A DNA stretch of 64,000 nt from Sphingobacterium chungjuense (GTDB taxonomy: Bacteria; Bacteroidota; Bacteroidia; Sphingobacteriales; Sphingobacteriaceae), in the NCBI RefSeq assembly GCF_011316935.1, contig NZ_WLYS01000001.1, positions 978,261-1,042,260 on the forward strand, written 5' to 3'. The translations under genes were made by a program, and so were the position numbers. The notes under the pieces were generated by a model. It worked only from the letters and a program-made list of their open reading frames with translations. It was not told where the DNA came from and made no database searches. Position 1 is the stretch's first letter, and the number at the start of each line of letters is the position of its first letter. Below are positions 61,298-64,000 of this stretch, one piece after another.

Positions 61298-62089
61298 CTA
61301 ATTCGTATTATCGAATGGTAAGACCAATTTCGTACTTCCGCTATTCATCTTGTGGCTCGTTGAATGACCTGTTTCTTCGTCCAGCGTACTTGCGATTGGT
61401 GGTTTCTGTGGTATGACAACGGTTTGAGGTGCTAACGTTCCTTTCTCTATAAAACCAATTTGTTGTAAGGAAGAATCTTGGGACCAATCTCGATCTACAT
61501 AGGTCATGAGATCGCCAGGTTTGAAATCTTTCCGAAAGGCAGCAATCAATTTGGATAATCCGCCGATGGCAATAAAATCGCGTTTGTGGCAGAAACGGAT
61601 CAGTTCAAACGAACGGTAATCTTCCGGTTGCCCTTGCATTTTCCGACCGCCACTAAATACAGCGATACTCACCAGTTCACCTTCAAAATATAAGCCATAG
61701 CGGTATTTTCCAGGCATCGGTGTTTGCAAATGGTGTTCAGTAAGGAAGGCTGTTGTAATTCGTTTGTCTACTCGGGCTACCACGGTTTGTCGTGCATAGA
61801 TTCGGCGGCCAAAGCTTGCAATCGTGCGTATTCGAGCAAGAATCTTGTCCATATCATATAATAACGCATGAAGATCAATATGGATGGTTTTAAAGTTATC
61901 GTTATTTTCCAGCCTATGTTGTACGTCATCTGGATAAATCCATAGACGCATGGGCATTTTGTCGGAAGATAACTCCATCACTCCTTGATCTAAAGTGATT
62001 ACACTAATGTCGTCCATGATGATTGCGCCAAGTGCTGTTATAAATCTATCCAAAACTGCTTGCATGATCAAAATTACACATTTTTCCAT
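61298..62089 (-). CDS. Mom-like GNAT-fold protein of unknown function
   Basis: A 263-residue protein. Its centre reads Gly-Lys-Tyr-Arg-Tyr-Gly-Leu-Tyr-Phe-Glu-Gly-Glu-Leu-Val-Ser-Ile-Ala, then Glu-Leu-Ile-Arg-Phe-Cys-His-Lys and Gly-Gly-Leu-Ser-Lys-Leu-Ile-Ala-Ala-Phe, Thr-Tyr-Val-Asp-Arg-Asp-Trp-Ser. This pattern resembles the acetyltransferase fold of phage Mom-type DNA-modification proteins. Two starts are possible (62089 with a GAGG just before it, or 62065). The acidic-poor C-terminal tail is probably disordered. No phage genes adjoin, so it may be a domesticated chromosomal gene. Confidence 0.55.
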   Translation of the reverse strand: MEKCVILIMQAVLDRFITALGAIIMDDISVITLDQGVMELSSDKMPMRLWIYPDDVQHRLENNDNFKTIHIDLHALLYDMDKILARIRTIASFGRRIYARQTVVARVDKRITTAFLTEHHLQTPMPGKYRYGLYFEGELVSIAVFSGGRKMQGQPEDYRSFELIRFCHKRDFIAIGGLSKLIAAFRKDFKPGDLMTYVDRDWSQDSSLQQIGFIEKGTLAPQTVVIPQKPPIASTLDEETGHSTSHKMNSGSTKLVLPFDNTN

Positions 62090-62238
62090 TTGGCCTCATC
62101 GTAGCTCTGCTAAGCATTTCGTAACTGACAAACTCACTGGGGAATAGGCGTGCTTGGTAGTAAATCATGTACATGTTACTTGTATAATATGTACACTGGC
62201 GAATAATTGGTAACTTTGCGGTGCAAAAGAAAAATAGC

Positions 62239-62826
62239 ATGAAATTACCTATAGTAGCTTACGGAGATCCGGTATTACGTACAAAGGCAGATGAGATAGA
62301 AGAGGATTATCCTGATCTAAAAGGTTTGATTGAGGATATGTTTGAGACGATGTATGCTGCTAGCGGCGTGGGCTTAGCGGCTCCGCAGGTGGGTTTACCC
62401 ATTCGTTTGTTTGTGATCGATGCTTCTCCATTTGGCGAAGATGATGAAGATGGTCCAGGTGATGCTACCGCCAAGGATTTTAAGCATGTATTTATCAATC
62501 CGATTATGGTGGAGGAGAGTGGCAAAGAATGGGGTTTTAATGAAGGTTGTTTGAGTATCCCGCATATTAATGAGGAGGTGATGCGCAAAGAGAACATCAT
62601 CATTAATTATTTGGATGAGAATTTCGATGAATATGAAATGGAACTCACTGGCCTAGCTGCGCGTGTTGTACAGCATGAGTACGATCACATTGAAGGCAAA
62701 TTGTTTCTGGATAAATTAAGACCCTTGAAAAAGACGATGCTCAAATCGAAATTGGATGCGATTTCGAAAGGTGAAGTCCGTACTTCGTACAAAATGCGTT
62801 TTCCGCAACAAAAGAAAAAGCGATAA
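62239..62826 (+). CDS. def: Peptide deformylase
   Basis: A 195-residue type-I deformylase. All three metal motifs are present: Gly-Val-Gly-Leu-Ala-Ala-Pro-Gln-Val-Gly, Glu-Gly-Cys-Leu-Ser-Ile-Pro and Gln-His-Glu-Tyr-Asp-His. It removes the N-formyl group from nascent proteins. An acidic insert (Gly-Glu-Asp-Asp-Glu-Asp-Gly) lies between the first two motifs, common in Bacteroidota. The ATG at 62239 is preferred to a GTG at 62221. TAACTTTG at 62211-62218 is the likely -7 box. Confidence 0.97.
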   Translation: MKLPIVAYGDPVLRTKADEIEEDYPDLKGLIEDMFETMYAASGVGLAAPQVGLPIRLFVIDASPFGEDDEDGPGDATAKDFKHVFINPIMVEESGKEWGFNEGCLSIPHINEEVMRKENIIINYLDENFDEYEMELTGLAARVVQHEYDHIEGKLFLDKLRPLKKTMLKSKLDAISKGEVRTSYKMRFPQQKKKR

Positions 62827-62844
62827 TCAGAAGCTCTGTTCATA

Positions 62845-63465
62845 CTATGATTTGGTCGAGAATGCTTTTTGCCCAATCGGGAGAGACCAATTATAGCGAA
62901 CGGAGATAATTCGAATAGTAAATACTAGACTTGCACTGGCAAATGCATTGATCGCTGGGTCGACCGCCATATTATCTAAGATAACAAAAAGCGTCGCGCC
63001 GGCGATACATGCTGTCGCATAAATCTCACGGCGTAATATTAGTGGCGGAATTTGTAATAATACATCCCTGATCACGCCGCCCATAGAGGCTGAAAACATT
63101 CCTAGTAACACTGCCGCAAAAGCGTTGCTTTCATAATTCAAGGATTTTTCTACACCAACTACGGTAAAGAAACCAATACCAATCGCATCAAACAGAGTCA
63201 GTGTGCGTGCCAAGGCATACAATTGTTTGTTGAAAGTAAGGGAAATGAGCACGCCAATAGAGATCACAATGATATAATTTCCGTCTTCGACCCACACAGG
63301 CCGTATATTTAAAAATATGTCACGGAGTGATCCTCCACCGATAGCGGTCACAAATCCCATAAATCCTACGCCAAATACATCGACGTTATTCCTGTTCGCT
63401 GCCATCGCACCAGATATCGCAAACATCATGGTACCTAATAAATCTAATCCGTATAGAATATTCAT
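62845..63465 (-). CDS. TRIC-family (UPF0126) cation channel protein
   Basis: A 206-residue membrane protein with seven predicted helices in two repeats. Each repeat has a Gly-rich kink: Gly-Gly-Gly-Ser-Leu-Arg-Asp in the first, Met-Gly-Gly-Val-Ile-Arg-Asp in the second, the TRIC channel signature. Prokaryotic TRIC proteins are trimeric potassium channels. It is convergent with def, 18 bases away. Confidence 0.93.
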   Translation of the reverse strand: MNILYGLDLLGTMMFAISGAMAANRNNVDVFGVGFMGFVTAIGGGSLRDIFLNIRPVWVEDGNYIIVISIGVLISLTFNKQLYALARTLTLFDAIGIGFFTVVGVEKSLNYESNAFAAVLLGMFSASMGGVIRDVLLQIPPLILRREIYATACIAGATLFVILDNMAVDPAINAFASASLVFTIRIISVRYNWSLPIGQKAFSTKS

Positions 63466-63663
63466 TTCAACGCTTTAAAACCACTTTATCCAAATATATA
63501 TAATTTTCTACAGGCAGATATACAATTTTGAAGGGTATTCATCGTTAGTATAAAACCCTCTTGCGATAAAGTCTTTCTGATTCGCTAGTAAGTTTGGGGT
63601 GAAATTTTCTAACCTCTTTTTAAGGCAGTTAGCTTTGCTAAAACAGAAAAGAGTGAAAAAGGT

Positions 63664-63694
63664 TTTGGGAGTGCGAAAGTTTATTCTACCTTTG
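63664..63694 (+). promoter_or_regulatory. Tandem promoter P1 (rRNA-like)
   Basis: TTTG (63664-63667), 19 bases, TACCTTTG (63687-63694): an exact consensus. It is followed by a GC-richer leader with ACTCCGCAAGGGAGG, which could form a small hairpin. Confidence 0.75.
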
Positions 63695-63815
63695 CACCAC
63701 TCCGCAAGGGAGGAAGGATGTTGAGAGGATAGAAAAAGCGAGTTTATGGAGGCGTTAGCTGATAAAACGAGTGGATTCGGGAGCAGGAGATCACCAAAAT
63801 TATTTTCAAAATAAA

Positions 63816-63846
63816 TTTGGAAGATCAGAAAAGATTCCTACCTTTG
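63816..63846 (+). promoter_or_regulatory. Tandem promoter P2 (rRNA-like)
   Basis: TTTG (63816-63819), 19 bases, TACCTTTG (63839-63846). The elements and spacing are the same as in P1, 152 bases upstream. Two such promoters are a mark of very strongly expressed stable RNA operons. Confidence 0.75.
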
Positions 63847-64000
63847 CAATCCCAACCACACAGGAAGGGAAACAAAAAAAGAAAGTCAAGTCCGAAAGGA
63901 TAAGATATACAAGGCCAAAGCGCGATGCGGCGGCGAGAAAGTTCTTTAAAGAAATGATCATGATGCGTGGTGAGTAGTTTAGCTTTTGAATTTTAGAAGC

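Larger units (their letters stand above)
63466..64000. other. Gene-free region with tandem promoters, likely leader of a downstream rRNA operon
   Basis: 535 bases with no convincing gene. It holds two consensus promoters (63664-63694 and 63816-63846) pointing right. The sequence AGTTCTTTAAAG near 63941 is reminiscent of the leader motif found before 16S rRNA genes in Bacteroidota. No rRNA sequence is itself inside the window. A 68-codon frame at 63771-63977 is explained away by promoter P2 lying inside it. Confidence 0.5.

Noticed and set aside
63771..63977. 68-codon frame with GTG start near the right edge
   Set aside because: A consensus promoter (P2) lies within it, the product is low-complexity and basic, and the region reads as a stable-RNA leader.
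1..64000. CRISPR arrays, tRNA genes, prophage or integrase
   Set aside because: No regularly spaced repeats, cloverleaf candidates, or phage/integrase-like products were seen on either strand.

Overview
The window reads as a contiguous piece of a Bacteroidota chromosome, most likely from the Sphingobacteriaceae (Sphingobacterium or a close relative). The signs are a SusC/SusD locus with its own ECF sigma factor and FecR anti-sigma factor, phylum-typical small proteins (DUF4295, DUF4293), a bacillithiol synthesis gene (bshC), a roughly 1100-residue SecA, and promoters of the Bacteroidota type (TTTG, 19 bases, TAnnTTTG) instead of sigma-70 -35/-10 boxes. No phage, insertion sequence, CRISPR array or tRNA gene was seen. 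Most of the window is core genome. Two stretches (about 8.5-10.2 kb and 38.3-40.0 kb) look accessory.

Layout. 1-8.3 kb: the end of a retropepsin-like protease, then a leftward uptake locus (ECF sigma, FecR, SusC, SusD, TlpA-like thioredoxin). 8.5-10.2 kb: a 5'-truncated M48 peptidase and a short-chain dehydrogenase, followed by a second partial copy of the M48 3' end. 10.4-13.1 kb: an ArsR/SRPBCC/DUF4287 operon, then a zinc-type COG0523 GTPase with a small partner behind two overlapping palindromes. 13.1-15.8 kb: a Crp/Fnr regulator and an MhqO/MhqD-like electrophile detoxification operon. 16-26.5 kb: small envelope proteins, SulP transporter, luciferase-like monooxygenase, MiaE, glycosyltransferase, uracil-DNA glycosylase and an Lrp regulator. 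26.7-30.4 kb: sufBCD. 30.5-38.4 kb: a WalJ-like hydrolase and ThuA protein, then secA with a SPOR protein, M20 amidohydrolase, thiamine-pyrophosphokinase-like protein and GNAT. 38.4-40.0 kb: an AT-rich stretch with an alpha/beta hydrolase, bounded by two copies of the GNAT 3' end. 40-48.5 kb: M28 peptidase, rhodanese, glutamate dehydrogenase, GcvT, an RluA-type synthase, SIMPL protein, cold-shock protein and RecO. 48.8-57.1 kb: translation and RNA genes (L28, L33, DUF4295, FtsY, RimO, a 29-residue basic protein, RNase G) together with BshC and HU. 57.1-59.1 kb: an OhrR/Ohr/DUF1304/nitroreductase operon. 59.2-63.5 kb: MiaA, a Gfo/Idh/MocA oxidoreductase, a Mom-like acyltransferase, peptide deformylase and a TRIC channel. 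63.5-64.0 kb: two consensus promoters in tandem with no gene behind them inside the window, probably the leader of an rRNA operon.

Links between regions. Thiol and electrophile defence recurs: MhqO/MhqD-like enzymes, OhrR/Ohr/nitroreductase, bacillithiol synthesis and SufBCD. tRNA A37 modification is represented by MiaA (first step) and MiaE (last step). The least ordinary features are the two places where a neighbour's 3' end is repeated on the far side of a single cargo gene, the putative zinc operon with its double palindrome, and three conserved but poorly understood proteins (permuted-papain-like, TPK-like without an obvious catalytic motif, Mom-like).
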